Origin: Diphasiastrum complanatum
Taxonomy: Eukaryota; Streptophyta; Lycopodiopsida; Lycopodiales; Lycopodiaceae
DNA: 64,000 bases
Direction: 5' to 3'
Assembly (NCBI GenBank): GCA_029204225.1
Contig: CM055102.1
Coordinates: 30,293,632 to 30,357,631 of the forward strand
The number at the start of each line of letters is the position of its first letter. The first letter of the stretch is position 1. The notes beneath the pieces are model-generated. The model was not told the DNA's origin. It worked only from the letters and a program-made list of their open reading frames with translations, and made no database searches. Of the stretch, positions 22,080 to 33,539 are shown in pieces. The position numbers were made by a program, and so were the translations under genes.

Positions 22080-24280
22080 CCATTAGAGGAGTTCCAAAAT
22101 AAAAAAAGACCCTTTGTCAAGATACTTTTTTTTTTCTCTAGTTTCGATCGTCACCTAGCCCAATCAAAATGCACTAAGAAATAAAAGTACATTACAACAA
22201 ACTTTGAAATTTGTGTCCGGGTAGCCTGGACGTATCCCATTGGTTTGCTCTTCTTGCCCGACATGTGCTAATCTGTCCGACGTCAATACCTCAAGTTAAA
22301 TTTACTTAACTATGTTGGTTAGTATAATGAGATAAGGGAAGGATTAACGAAGAAGCAAAAAATCAACCAAGCCTAGATGTCAAACTAAAAAGATGAATTG
22401 AGGCGGCACTTGAAAAATCTATTAGCATTGGCCCAAATACAACCTCGCTAGAAAGACCTTGCGTAAAGCGACAAAACTCGATACTGGAGTCCTTGGCCCA
22501 CCTTCCAAAAGTAACAAACACGGAAAAGGGAGAGTTGTACCAATAAGCAACTATGGGATGAGGAATTCGAAAGTGTATCAGATCAGTTGTACTATGAGAT
22601 TTGGGAAATCGTCTAGGAAAAATAAGTGGGATAATGGGTGAGGTTATAGGCAACTTAATTACCCATGCCAGAAAACCCTATGTTACAGTTCACTCTTAAA
22701 GGAAATAAACTAGCCTTCTAAAGGAATAACATCATTGGGAATTGATAGCCATAAGGCCTCACGCACCTCATGAGACCTTTATGAGAGCCATGGGTTATGG
22801 GGGAAGAACCAGCCAATATATGACTATGAAAAAAATCGAGAACCATGTTTATCTTCACTAACAATAAAAAGTTGCCTAAGGAATATGCTAAGCAAGTGAA
22901 AGACAATTCTGGGAGTTTGACATGAGAAGGGGTTGCAATAGGATCCCAAAAGTGATTACCACCGGAAAAGAGAATGCGAATCTAGAGTCATCTAGATTAT
23001 GTCACATCTAGAACAAGATACAACTTGTCTTTGAAGGATATTGATAGGAGCGTCATTTTAAGAGTCGAACAATTGGATGGACACAAGAGTGCACATTAGA
23101 GAGAGTGGAATGTTCTAAAAGTTCAAGACCATCTCAAAAAAAATCACACTTGAAATGTTGACCCAATGTATGTGAGATCCCCCACCAAAGTCTGCCTATT
23201 CTTGCCAACAAGTGGATATAATGCCCAATAAGAGGCAGTTACCATCTGGTCATACATCTGAAAGCCTGGAGAACTCTCATTGACTCGGGAGGACGGGGTA
23301 ATCAATGGGGCCACCAGGATTAGAAGCCGTCAGAATCTGATTATCCGCGTAAAGATAGTGTGGGTCCTTTCTTCACTAAGGTGTTTTGGCTAGACCAATC
23401 CCTAGTCAAAATTTGCCCAAACATTGGTGTGTCTGCCAGGAGTGCAGGACTTGTGAAAGAAATATCGCTGGAAAGTATCTACCCATTAGTTGGAGAAGAG
23501 TTTATCCGTTCTGAACGTTTCTGATGAAGCTAATCCATTAGCATTGAATTCCACCTAAACCATTGTTTAGCGTCATTTATCCTGTCAAACGAACATTGGT
23601 GTGTCTACCGGGAGTGATTTAGAAAAACCTGTTAATGCTTGTTAGCTACAAACTACTGAAGTTGATCCATGCTAAGGGAATTGATAGGATGTGATGAAAC
23701 CAACCTAAGTTTGCCATTGTTGAGCATTATATGACCCGTCAAACACTAACATTAGTTTTGTTGTTTAGGCCGCACACCTAACATTTTAGTGCAAGTTGTT
23801 GACTAATGTCATACATCGTTTCGAAAGATAGATTGACATGGATAGCATCACACAGTGATGTGTGCTAATCCCACAAATGGAATAGCATAGAGCCACATAC
23901 TTAAGCTATCCTACATTCTACACCCTTCGATATGTTGAGATTTCGAATTGATTATGATTCTCAATACCATAGGCACACTTGTTAGGACTGATGAAGCCGT
24001 CATACCTGAAGATGATAGAACTCCTAGTTGAGCTTTGGAAGTTCTTGCGATACTCATTGATCAAGAGGAATTGATAGAAGAATAGTGTACGAAGTAATGG
24101 AGATTGATTACTTGACAATCATGAAACACTTCCCATGGGTCGAGAAGCTCTTTTGAGGGCTTTTGGCCATAGGCACATCAGAAACCATGTTTGAAGATGA
24201 AATTGAACTAGATTCAAACGAGGCAATTTGTGATAGAGGAGAGAGTAAGGAAGAGACTGTAGATGATGGCACAATGTCCG
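22080..24280. other. Non-coding stretch with two PBS-like motifs
   Basis: No gene is recognised. Two copies of acattggtgtgtct(g/a)cc(a/g)ggagtg lie at 23424-23447 and 23592-23615, each preceded by a sequence ending ...AACA. The word loosely resembles the TGGCGCCGTTGCCGGGGA junction after the LTR in Tat/Athila-type gypsy elements. It may mark a decayed LTR and leader duplicated in tandem. Confidence 0.35.
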
Positions 24281-25289
24281 TTTTACAAGTAGAGGTGAGG
24301 AAGTCCTCCAAATCCAAGGTAGAGCCTCCAAATGTCCTCCAAGCTACCTGCAAGCTTCAAGATGCTCCCCAACTCCAAGCTAGGATGCCTCCACCTACAA
24401 GTAAGGATCTGCAAGCCTCCAAGGATCTCTCCTCCACCTGTGTCCCTACTCTATAAACACAAAGATAGATAACAAGCTGGCCTCAAATATTCACCACCCA
24501 ACCATAGCTAGATCCAAGCTCCAAACAAGACCTATCTAGCACCCCCTTTCTAACCATAAACAATTCACAAGCATACCACAACACTCCATAGCATTCTCAA
24601 GATCCAAACCCTACTTATGTCCCATACCATAAGCAAGATCCAAACCTTAAGCATACTATCACAAGGAAGCACTCTACACACTAGTAGCAACACTAGAGCA
24701 TAAGCAAAGCAAACAAGAGAGATCCCTCCCCCCCCCCCAATGGCCGCCCTACTACCCTCATAATGATGGCCCATGGACCTCTCAAATGCACTATGGAGTT
24801 CCATGCTCATCCAATGAGAGAGAGACCTAGGGGAGTTAAAGAATCTCCAAGAGCCTCCATAGGCTTATGGAAGAGACTTCTTCCATAACCTATGACTCTT
24901 TGAATGCCTTTCTTGTGGGAGTTGGAAACTCAATGGACACTTTACAAGGGCGCCCTCCTACTAGGTCCCATTGCCCAAGTTGTGCAGGTATACTTTGATC
25001 CTAGACCAATAAAGTGATATGGTTCAAGGTTGAAGCCCAAGGTTTAGAAAAATAGTCATCCAATGGCTTCCTACCTGCCCTTAACCAAGGACACTAGTAC
25101 CTTAATCTAAGACACCTACCCTTAATACTAAGGGTACCCCTTATCCAAGGGTCACGTGACTCCATTACCTTCGACTAAGGAATAGTCACTTGCCCACCCT
25201 TAATCCTAAGGGTACCTTGCTATTTAGCCCCCAACACTAAATGGACTATTAGGGGTCTGAAGTACTGCTAGTTACATAGGTATGTAACA
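24281..25289 (-). repeat. 3' LTR of gypsy copy B
   Basis: The LTR is 1009 bp and on the minus strand starts TGTTACATACC immediately after the polypurine tract, ending CTTGTAAAA. It matches copy A's LTR. A poly-C run (24729-24738) replaces ctctctctc of the other copy. Confidence 0.9.
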
Positions 25290-25302
25290 TTCCTTCCCCC
25301 TA
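25290..25302 (-). promoter_or_regulatory. Polypurine tract
   Basis: The minus strand reads TAGGGGGAAGGAA next to the LTR start. This is the primer site for plus-strand DNA synthesis and it fixes the outer LTR edge. Confidence 0.85.
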
Positions 25303-25329
25303 AACTTAAATGTTTCCTTGTAGGGAAAA

Positions 25330-25507
25330 ATTTGAAAAATTCTTCTAGAGATCAGCCTCCTTTTCCCAGGTATCCTCCTCTCCTGATTTGCCTCTCCACC
25401 TAACTAAAAATTCCCGAAGCACTCTACTCCATAGAGTCCTTTGTCGGCTATTAACAATCGCCTCGGGTTCAGGTGGTCCACCCACGGACTCATCACAAAG
25501 AAGTTCC
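25330..25507 (-). pseudogene. Gypsy integrase C-terminal chromodomain
   Basis: The minus strand reads PEAIVNSRQRTLWSRVLREF, then LVRWRGKSGEEDTWEKEADL. This is the classic chromodomain pattern at the end of plant chromovirus integrases, which directs integration by binding histone marks. A stop replaces the expected Trp after EADL. It is joined directly to RT sequence at about 25508 by deletion. Confidence 0.88.
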
Positions 25508-26480
25508 ATCTTCTGTCTTAATGCGTATCTGATGGTAGCCCAATCTTAGATCTACCGCGACAGTGGATATCTATTCTTAATGGTTACCTTGTTCAATTTC
25601 TTATAGTCGACGCAAAACCTTATAGTCCCATCCTTCTTGGCCACCAAAACCATTGGTGATGCCCAAGGAGACTTAGTAGGTTGTACCCACCCCTTTTTCA
25701 GGTAATCATGTTATTGCCTATTTACCTCAGCCTCTTTCGATGCACTCATCCTATAAGGACGTTGTGTGATTGGAATTGCTCCAGGTATTAGGTCAATTTT
25801 ATGATCAACTGTCCTTTCAAGTGGTAAACCTACATGAAGGTCTAAAAAAACATCATTGAATTCCTGCCTAAGTTCATTATAGGCTTCAAATTCTGTAGTG
25901 TTCTCAATGGGTATATTCATGGCATTTATGTTAAGTTCATCATCATTGCAACAAATGATATCATTATGAAAACATAAATAAACTTTAAAATCAGAATTCT
26001 TCATAAGAGAATTAAGTTCCTGTTTAGAATAAGGGTTACTATTTCTAGTGTCAACACTTAAACTAGCCTTGATCTTAATTAAAGAATTTTCATGCATAAA
26101 AGATAAAGATTTTTCAACAAAATCAATTCTCAATGACTTGTTCTTATCAAAATGCCATTGTTGCCCAAGCACAATATCTACATTAGCTAATTGAATAGCA
26201 TGGAATTCTAGTTTTTCAAAATAATCTTGAATGTGCAATTCTACATCAGGAACAATAAAATCCATCAAATCGGAATTACTTCCTGATGCCATTGTCACAC
26301 ATTATTTTTTCTCAGTTTTTCTGGTAGGAAGGTTTAGCGTCTGCACCAAATTTACATTAATAAAGTTATGAGTGGATCCCGTGTCAAAAAGAACATTATT
26401 GATCATTAACTTTACCTTTAATGCAAATAAGGTCATTAGGACCAAAAACTAAAGAACTAAGGAAACAAACATCCATCTCA
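25508..26480 (-). pseudogene. Gypsy protease and N-terminal RT region
   Basis: An open frame (26298-25711) includes the end of the retroviral-like aspartic protease fold (VDIVLGQQWHFDKNKSLRID). A linker and the RT entry motif follow: FNDVFLDLHVGLPLERTVDH, IDLIPGAIPITQRPYRMS, KEAEVNRQ. Below 25711 the RT continues with a stop ([20 protein letters not shown] and the YPLS stretch) to the deletion at about 25508. The active-site triplet of the protease lies upstream near 26390, as DTGSTHNFINVN, and looks intact in a neighbouring frame. Confidence 0.85.
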
Positions 26481-26499
26481 TTACTTCGAGATAGATTAC

Positions 26500-27068
26500 C
26501 TGAGGTTGAAGCTTGTTTTTTAATGCAATCACTTGCAAGGTGACCCTCGCCATTGCACTTGAAGCACAAGTTCTTCTTACGAGCTTCAGCTTTATCATTG
26601 CCACCATGATGGTTTTTAAAGTTTTTTTTTTATTTTCTTAGGATTGTTGAAATTGGGATGTGTTTCACTAACAACTTTCCTATCCTTCCTCTTAAATTGA
26701 AAACCTTTTTTCTGCTCATTAGGCTGTTGACCCCTAGGTGGCTTAGGTGTGTCATCAAAGTATTTTGCAGCCCTAATAGCATCTTCTAGGGTTTTTGGAT
26801 GGTTCCTACAAACATCCACTTGATAATCTTTTGGTGACCCATCAATGAACATTGACATTTGTACCTTAGGCAGAATATCACTATAAAGTGGATTCAGGTA
26901 CTCATGAAAATCTTGAATAAATTGTTCCAAACATTTATTCATGGTTAGATGACTCAACTTTTGGAAATGTTCATAGTCATCTAAAAGTGGTAGAAAATAA
27001 TATTGAAAAAGCTTGCAAAAATCATCCCATGTACAAGGTTGATTGCCCTTTGCAACTAAGTCATCCCA
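26500..27068 (-). pseudogene. Gypsy Gag with CCHC knuckle, 5'-truncated
   Basis: This is nearly the same Gag as in copy A (WDDFCKLFQYYFLPLLDDYE, EQFIQDFHEYLNPLYSDILP), followed by a basic stretch and the knuckle CFKCNGEGHLASDC (about 26535-26575). Codons before 27068 are not Gag; the sequence changes sharply after 'tcatcccac' compared with copy A. Confidence 0.88.
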
Positions 27069-27770
27069 CGAAAAATCAGACCATCGGACGCAAAGTCGTT
27101 GGACACAAAGTTGTCGGATGCAATCTGAAAAAATGCAAGTCGAAAAATCAAACTCCAAAAAATCTTGAACAACTCAAAAAATTCTGATCAGTTCGAAATA
27201 TTTCGAGTTACTCGAAAAAAGTGAAATGTCGCAAATTTCAAAAACCCGTTAGATGGAAATGTCAGAATTTTTTTTTATAAGTCATCGGATGTAATCGTCA
27301 GAGAAAGTCTTGTTGTGCAGTTCGTCGGATGGAATCGTCGGACCCAAATTTTGAAAGCTCAAATGTTTTTTTAGAAAACTCGAGACAACTCGAAAAACTT
27401 TGAGACATTGAAAAATCTTGAAAAATTTCCAAAAAGTGAAATTTTGGCGGGTGCAACTGTCGGACATATTTTTCTTGTGAGGTGGTTGTCGGATGCACGT
27501 CGGGTTGAAACTCATCTAATGGAAAAAAGGTCAAAATCTTAGAAACTCAAAAAATAGGAAGGATGCAGAAACTCAAAAAAAGAGGAATGACCTCAAAACT
27601 TGAAAAAAAAAATACAAATATGAGAGAAGGGAAGTAGATGTAGGTGTCTGAATTTTTTTTTGTGGCTTTTTGTGTTTTTTGTTTTGTTTTTTGGCAGTCG
27701 TCAGATGTAGTGTTCAGATGGTATCGTCGGACCGATTTTTGTCAGAAATTATTGTCGGATGCACGACGAG
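27069..27770. repeat. GTCGGATG and ACTCGAAAA motif-rich DNA
   Basis: At least ten near-copies of (g)tcggatg(c/g/t)a or tcggac are scattered with irregular spacing (for example 27083, 27113, 27283, 27330, 27338, 27469, 27489, 27696, 27726, 27756), mixed with actcgaaaaa(c/g)t words. The same two words return at 59728-60165. There is no coding frame. Confidence 0.7.
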
Positions 27771-27910
27771 TCTTGACCTACAAAAGATCAATTCTACATA
27801 TGCAAAAATGGAGATTTTTGAGTAGAAATCAATCTAGCATGCTCTAGCATTGGTAACTCTTCCAAATCCTTGATAAATGTGGTTGATCCTTTCATAACCA
27901 GAAACACAAT

Positions 27911-27923
27911 AGTTCTGATACCA
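27911..27923 (-). promoter_or_regulatory. Candidate primer binding site
   Basis: The minus strand reads TGGTATCAGAACT, one mismatch from the initiator Met PBS. The neighbouring plus-strand tgtgaaggattt (from 27924) resembles an LTR end. The LTR's other edge and the internal region were not found, apart from a short open frame at 28024-27794. Confidence 0.4.
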
Positions 27924-28559
27924 TGTGAAGGATTTAAGATCATTCTAGATCCAAATCCATGTCCCTGATCTTTGGTTACAAAGAGAGCAAACCAACAATC
28001 CTGCCAATGTAGAAAAATCAGCATCTACATACAAAATGAGATGCAAACTCTAAGAGATACTGATCAAACATGAACCAAAACATAAAATATAGCTGATTTC
28101 CATACAATTATAGTACCCTACTGTATTTCACACGTGTGGAACCAAAAATAGCAATAAATGATCATTCTACACATAGAATTGCAAGATAACATCATCACCA
28201 ATGAGTAGTAGAACCCAAAGAAAATCATGTATAATGATGAAATGAGAGAGAGAAGAGAGAAGATCCCTTTCTCCACAAGTTACAACAATATATAGCAGGT
28301 CCAAACCCTACTTTGCGACTTGGCTTTCCCTCCAATATAAAAAAACTCTACTATTTTGGGACTAGATTCAATGTACCCAAAGTTCAAATTTGAATCTCTC
28401 TCAAACTTGACTTAATGAAACCAAAATGCACTCAGAAAATGCAAATTCTAGCCAAGACTCTGGTGACAAATTGATAAAATTGAATCACGAACGATTCGCA
28501 AAACTTTTTGCGACACTCGAATTATTTCTGTTCGAGTTGGATCATAGTAGGCTTTGTAA

Positions 28560-28800
28560 CACAACCAGAGGAAACGAGATGAATTCTAAACGAAAATGAA
28601 ATGAAGCGAAGCGAAGCGAAACATAAACGAGCTCTGACATTGATTCATGCTAGAAGCACATAGATCACGAAACGAAACGAAACAAAGTGAAAGAATTTGC
28701 GACAAGATCAATCAAGCTCCGCAACGAGATGGACGAGACGAAACAAAACGAAACGAAACGAAACCTAGGTGAGCTTTGTAATTGATTTACCCTTGTAGCC
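28560..28800. repeat. GAAAC / GAAGC pentanucleotide cluster
   Basis: Runs of (gaaac) and (gaagc) units occur at 28600-28622, 28670-28690 and 28737-28768 inside otherwise unique DNA. They look like a microsatellite that has been interrupted and partly duplicated. Confidence 0.7.
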
Positions 28801-29524
28801 AAGTGATTGCGAAGCGAATCACAAAGCAAAGAAATTTGCGAACAAGATCAGTTCGTCAAGAATTCAGATGTGATTGTTGATCACTGCCGGTTATATCACT
28901 TCTACAATCCTTTAGAGAGTAGTCAAACACTGCTGATCTACGTTAACAAATTAATGTAGCATTCAACAAGATCAAACTAAAGTGCGGAATAGAATGAACA
29001 AGCGAATCATACACACGAATAGTAATAGACAAATTTACATACAAGCTCATACAGTCATTTAGAATAATAATGTGCACAACAGCTACAAAATCATCTATTG
29101 ATTTTTTTGATTCTTCAAGCACTGCATGACAAATCCACGTAGTGCATTGGCGTGAGAGAAATACAGTCTTCTCATGAATTTGAGTCTTGCTTGCTAGCGG
29201 ACTTCTGGATCAATAGATCCTATTATAGAAATTGTCTTGCATGCAGGAGAACTTGTTTTCTATGATTTTCGTCTTCTGATTCTTGTCTTGCTTACTAGCA
29301 TTAGACTTACTGTATTATGCATCAACCAGAAAGTATATAGTCACGTCGTGTAACTTGTAGATTAGAGCGATTAAACATCTACAACTAATCACAAATTACA
29401 AGAGCGACAGATTAGCCACGATCTAGAATACTCCTGCTGATGTCATCATATCATATTAGATATCTGTACCCCATGGTACTTGGCTGATCTTCTTGGTTTT
29501 TTGTGGAGCACGATTTCTTTAAAA
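28801..29524. other. Non-coding stretch, nothing recognised
   Basis: Unique-looking AT-rich DNA with stops in all frames. No repeats or gene motifs seen. Confidence 0.4.
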
Positions 29525-30338
29525 CATTAGAGAAAATTTGAGCACAAAAGGAGCCTTTCAGAAAGATACTTTTTTTTTTTTCTCAAAATTTTCTTCCACA
29601 TGGTCCCATCAAAGCACTCAAATTTGAAATCTACGTAACGTAGCTCTTTCAAACTGATTTTCATTTCTTTTTTAAAAAAATGTAATTTTCCGTCGGGGGC
29701 AGCCCGTAAATAAGCCATTTTATTTGTAGTATAGTATGCAACTCAGCAAAAAAACAGTGTAACTTTCAACTCGGATTGAGACGATTATGGTGCCATTAGA
29801 AAACCCTCGATGAGAGCTTTTCAATGACATCCAACATCATCCAGTTCCGAGCTACAATGAAGAAGTTATGTCCAGTCAAAGTTTTGGTCGGTCAATACTA
29901 GGTCAACCCAATATCTCTTTCAAGCGTAGTTGACCAGTTTGACCCCGGTCAAACCGATCAACTTTGACCCCGATCAAACCGGTCAACTGCGCTTGAAAGA
30001 GATATCGGGTTGACCAAGTGTTGACCGACCAAAACTTTGACTGGCCATAACTTCTTCACCGTAGCTCAGAACTGGGTCATGTTGGATGTCATTGAAAAGC
30101 TCTCATCAAGGGCTTTCTAATGGCACCGTAATCGTCTCAATTCGAGTTGCCATTCAAAAGTTATGATTTTTTTCAGTCACATACTATACTACCCACATAA
30201 TAGCTAATCATCGAAGACTGTGTGGGCAGGACTGCGGGCAAAAAAAGATTTTATTTTAGTATTTTACATTGCCAAAAAATTGTCATCCTACGTGGCAATC
30301 CTTATAGGACCCTTTCCAAGTCCAAATTTTCTCTAATG
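29525..30338. repeat. 814-bp near-perfect inverted repeat (foldback element)
   Basis: The left end CATTAGAGAAAATTTG is mirrored at the right end as CAAATTTTCTCTAATG. The arms pair along nearly their full length of about 400 bases, for example gagagcttttcaatgacatc (from 29812) with its complement ending near 30108, and gtagtatagtatg (29728) with catactatactac. The centre, near 29930, has almost no loop and consists of repeated 'gaccccggtcaaac'-type palindromes. By eye the arms agree at roughly nine positions in ten. A transcript would fold into a long hairpin. No ORF lies inside, and flanking target duplications are not obvious. Confidence 0.92.
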
Positions 30339-32069
30339 CGTTCGTCCAGTCTTCCCAAACATGCAACTTATACATAGCAATACATTCACATAAGAATGTT
30401 ATTTATACATGCACAAGTACAAAGAGACATGATTTTGAACATAGTGTCGGGTACTAGGGCAGATCCATGCCATGCGAGCCCCACGGACTTCCCATGTAAC
30501 TTGTTAGGAAATCCGAGCACTTGCAGGCTTGGACAAATCCATGTCGTTCAAGCCCATCAAAATCTCCATCTGAAAACATCCAAGGCTTGCTTATATAGGC
30601 AACACTTTCACTATTTAACCAAAACAACTTTTTCAAGGATGAAATACGTAATTATAAAGATTTACAATCTGGAAAGTAATAACTTTTCCGGCTGATAAAA
30701 AACTTTTTATGTAAAATGTGTCGTTCCAAACGTCATAAAGAACTGCATGGTAGTATGAAGTGGTACTGCATTTTCAAATAAAATCATTGAACTTCATACC
30801 TGAATGCGAGGTGAGGTGATTTCTTGTGAGCTACCCATCCTCCAATATTTCAAGCAAAACCCTGTTTTCATACTATTTGAATCAACAAACCATTCATGCT
30901 TTCATATAAGCAAGTTTTCATGCCCCAACAAATAACGTGCTCATTTTTCATATATGTTAGCACATACATTTATAGTAACGATCATTATGTGAGAGTATGA
31001 GCAAGCTCATTGAGGGCGGCCTACTATGAAGTGTATCCGTAGAGAAGCATAGTGGTTATCAATGCATTCATCATTATACAAATCTGTGTGCAGCGATGGT
31101 TCAATTAGAACTGTAGTGAAAGTAGAATGTCCATCGCTCTCCAGATGGAGCAATCAATGTGAAGTAATCATGCTCAGCTTGAAGTAATCATGAAAACAAT
31201 GTAAGTGAATCCGCAGAAGGTAAAGCGGCTATCCACGTGAAGTAGTAATGCTTACTTGTATGAGCAAATCCGCAGATATTGAAGCGGTTGTCCAACGGGA
31301 CAGAATCTGCTGTCCTAGAACTTACAAAATGCATTCAACTTTGTGTGCATTGTTGCTACACCACCTCTTGGTGGCAGTTCGCTATCATAATCAAATAAGA
31401 ACTACAAGTTGATAGGTCTCATACCTGAAGTAGAGTGTACTATCCCTTTTGAGCTATCATCCGCAAATTTTTGCTTTCAAGCGTGTATGTCGGAAGCAAG
31501 AACGTAGTATCTATGATGATCAAACCATTGTGAGTTCATTCACATTCCAACAAATGAAACTGATAATGCTTTTCCTATGTGAACGATCATTCAATCAGCA
31601 GAACCATAGCATTCTTACCTTTTGATTGCAATAAACTCCATCCGAATACTCTTTCGCAAAGCTTACACAGGTTTCCTCCTCTCCAAGCAAGGATGACAGT
31701 AGTAGAGAAGCCAGCCAAGAGAGCAAAGGCAAGAGAGAGAGTAGAAGAGAGCAAGAAGAGTGAAACTTAGGGTTGTAGTATTCTTCCCTTTTATAGAAAA
31801 CCCAGCACCCTTTGGGCACTAGGTGTTAGAAGATGCTCACTGTTAGATTGAGTCCGTATCATGTGCACTGATCACAACCGTTCGTTGAGAACCAAGTTTT
31901 CCACCAGAAGACTTAGTAGGTTTTTTTAAAAAAAAAACTTTCTTATTTAGGGCCATGTTTCTAAGTTAAGCAAGATACGACATTTTTAGTTGGTAAAGTA
32001 TCATAAGGAAAAAGAGTTTTTTGCCGTTTTGAAAACCAATTGAAATGTAGTATAAGTATAGTAGAGTCC

Positions 32070-32071
<2 letters not shown>
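30339..32071. other. Non-coding stretch
   Basis: No gene is recognised. A diverged short repeat 'aatccgcaga...gaagcgg.t.tcca' occurs at 31208 and 31267. An A-rich tract lies at 31923-31939. Sequence from about 31824 (tgttagaagatg) may be the start of the LTR that ends at 32705. Confidence 0.35.

Positions 32072-32150
<79 letters not shown>
32072..32150. repeat. (GA)n microsatellite
   Basis: A pure GA dinucleotide run of 79 bases. The long open frames across it on both strands are artefacts of the repeat. Confidence 0.97.
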
Positions 32151-32153
<3 letters not shown>

Positions 32154-32706
32154 CCATCAACCATACCCACAGTTAGCAAAGTATCTCAGGGGGCAGTTAG
32201 CACCCCTGAGAAGGAGTGCTAACTGCTCACCAAGAGAAAGTGTGCATTAATAGATAGTGTGAACATAAGACCAGGGAACGTATTGTGTAGGGAAATCTTG
32301 TTGACGATTCTGTAGAGTTTTTCTTTCATAAAGCCATTTTTTTGGAATGCCAAAACAATGTCATTGATTTCTTTAATAAAAGCAGTTTGATCGCTACAAC
32401 TATACATAGCAGCAATAATTTGTGCAATGATAACCTTACAAGAGTTAAAGATCGGTCCATTGGATGCCAAGTGAATGAACTGGAAAAAAGAAAAAGGTAG
32501 TTCCGTAATATTCAAAAAGTTTACCAGTAGATATATTTCCGCTGCCATTAGACATTATCTGCTATTCATAAACTCATTGTCAGATTAGTAGTAGCTATAT
32601 ATTACTCGGAGGATGATTGATCGCAGCTTGAGGCAATAGCCTTATCCGACAGATCGGCTCCATCTGAGCTTAGTCAGGATCCTCGTAGGCAAAGGCATTC
32701 CAACAG

Positions 32707-32719
32707 TGGTATCAGAGCC
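32707..32719 (+). promoter_or_regulatory. Primer binding site of a copia fragment
   Basis: TGGTATCAGAGCC follows a sequence ending TTCCAACA, a typical LTR end, with one base between. It marks the start of the internal region of the copia remnant that follows. Confidence 0.85.
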
Positions 32720-32754
32720 CATAAGGCTTAAATAGAGCCTCGTCACTGAGACTA

Positions 32755-33500
32755 TGGCTTCCATTCACAACATCCAACCAAAGATATGCACAGTACTTGA
32801 AGCAGATAAATCAAACTTTCTTGCTTGGAAGGTGAAGACATCACTCATCCTAAGAGGGGAAGTGTTATGGCCGTGGGTGGATGGCACCGAAGAGATGCCA
32901 ACCAGCACAGGCAAAGATCTTCGGGAGTGAAAAGAGAAGAACGACTATCATATCCTCTTCCATTGAGGACAACATTACCCTTGACCTCGCATCAATCTCT
33001 AATACTAGAGAGATGTGGGATACGCTCGTCAGCAGATTTTAGACCAAGTCACAAAATCAGATAATGCATCTAGAAGATCAACTTACCTATTTAAGATGGG
33101 ATGGTAAAGATCTCATCAGTTTCATCAGGAAGATGAAGAACCTAATTTTTCACTACACAACGCTGGAGCAGAACATGTAGTTTGGCAAGAAAAAGCTCAG
33201 TTACCTGCTACGCTCCTTACCGCGATCTTTCCAGACAACCCAGACATTGCTGGCTAAAGATCAAGTTTATAGAATATGTGAACTGGGCTGAGAAGTGAAC
33301 CGAAAAGAAAGTCAAGCAGATCAGGACTGACAAAGGAGGAGAGTACATCTCCAACCATTTTACTGACTTTTGTAAAGGTCGAGGTATTCTTCACAGGAAA
33401 ACAGTAGCCTATACACCACAACATAACGGTGTAGTAGAGAGGAAGAACATGACTCTCATGGAAGCTGCAAGATCAATGATGGCCTACTCCAAGGCATCAA
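32755..33500 (+). pseudogene. Ty1/copia remnant: gag start and integrase core
   Basis: ATG 32755 opens a copia Gag (FLAWKVKTSLILRGEVLWPW). A frameshift then leads to ASISNTREMWDTL, LEDQLTYLRWDGKDLISFI and RKMKNLIFHYTTLEQNM, the UBN2-type Gag domain. From 33308 the sequence switches to integrase core: VKQIRTDKGGEYISNHF with a catalytic Asp, then YTPQHNGVVERKNMTLMEAA with the catalytic Glu. The zinc knuckle, protease and first catalytic Asp are deleted. Downstream, from about 33540, a minus-strand copia fragment begins. Confidence 0.82.
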
Positions 33501-33539
33501 GATCACTAACTCTCTTTATAGATGAATGAAAGCTTTTAG

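Larger units (their letters stand above)
24281..27068 (-). mobile_element. Ty3/gypsy chromovirus copy B, deleted and truncated
   Basis: Read on the minus strand: Gag from 27068, CCHC knuckle, aspartic protease region, start of RT to about 25508, then a jump to the chromodomain, PPT and 3' LTR. Everything from the RT palm through integrase is deleted. The 5' end is lost at 27068, where Gag meets unrelated GTCGGATG-rich DNA. Copy A keeps the parts that B lacks and the reverse, so together they outline the family. Confidence 0.9.

Noticed and set aside
31961-32222. Long open frames on both strands (Ser-Leu and Arg-Glu runs)
   Set aside because: They are translations of the (GA)n microsatellite at 32072-32150.
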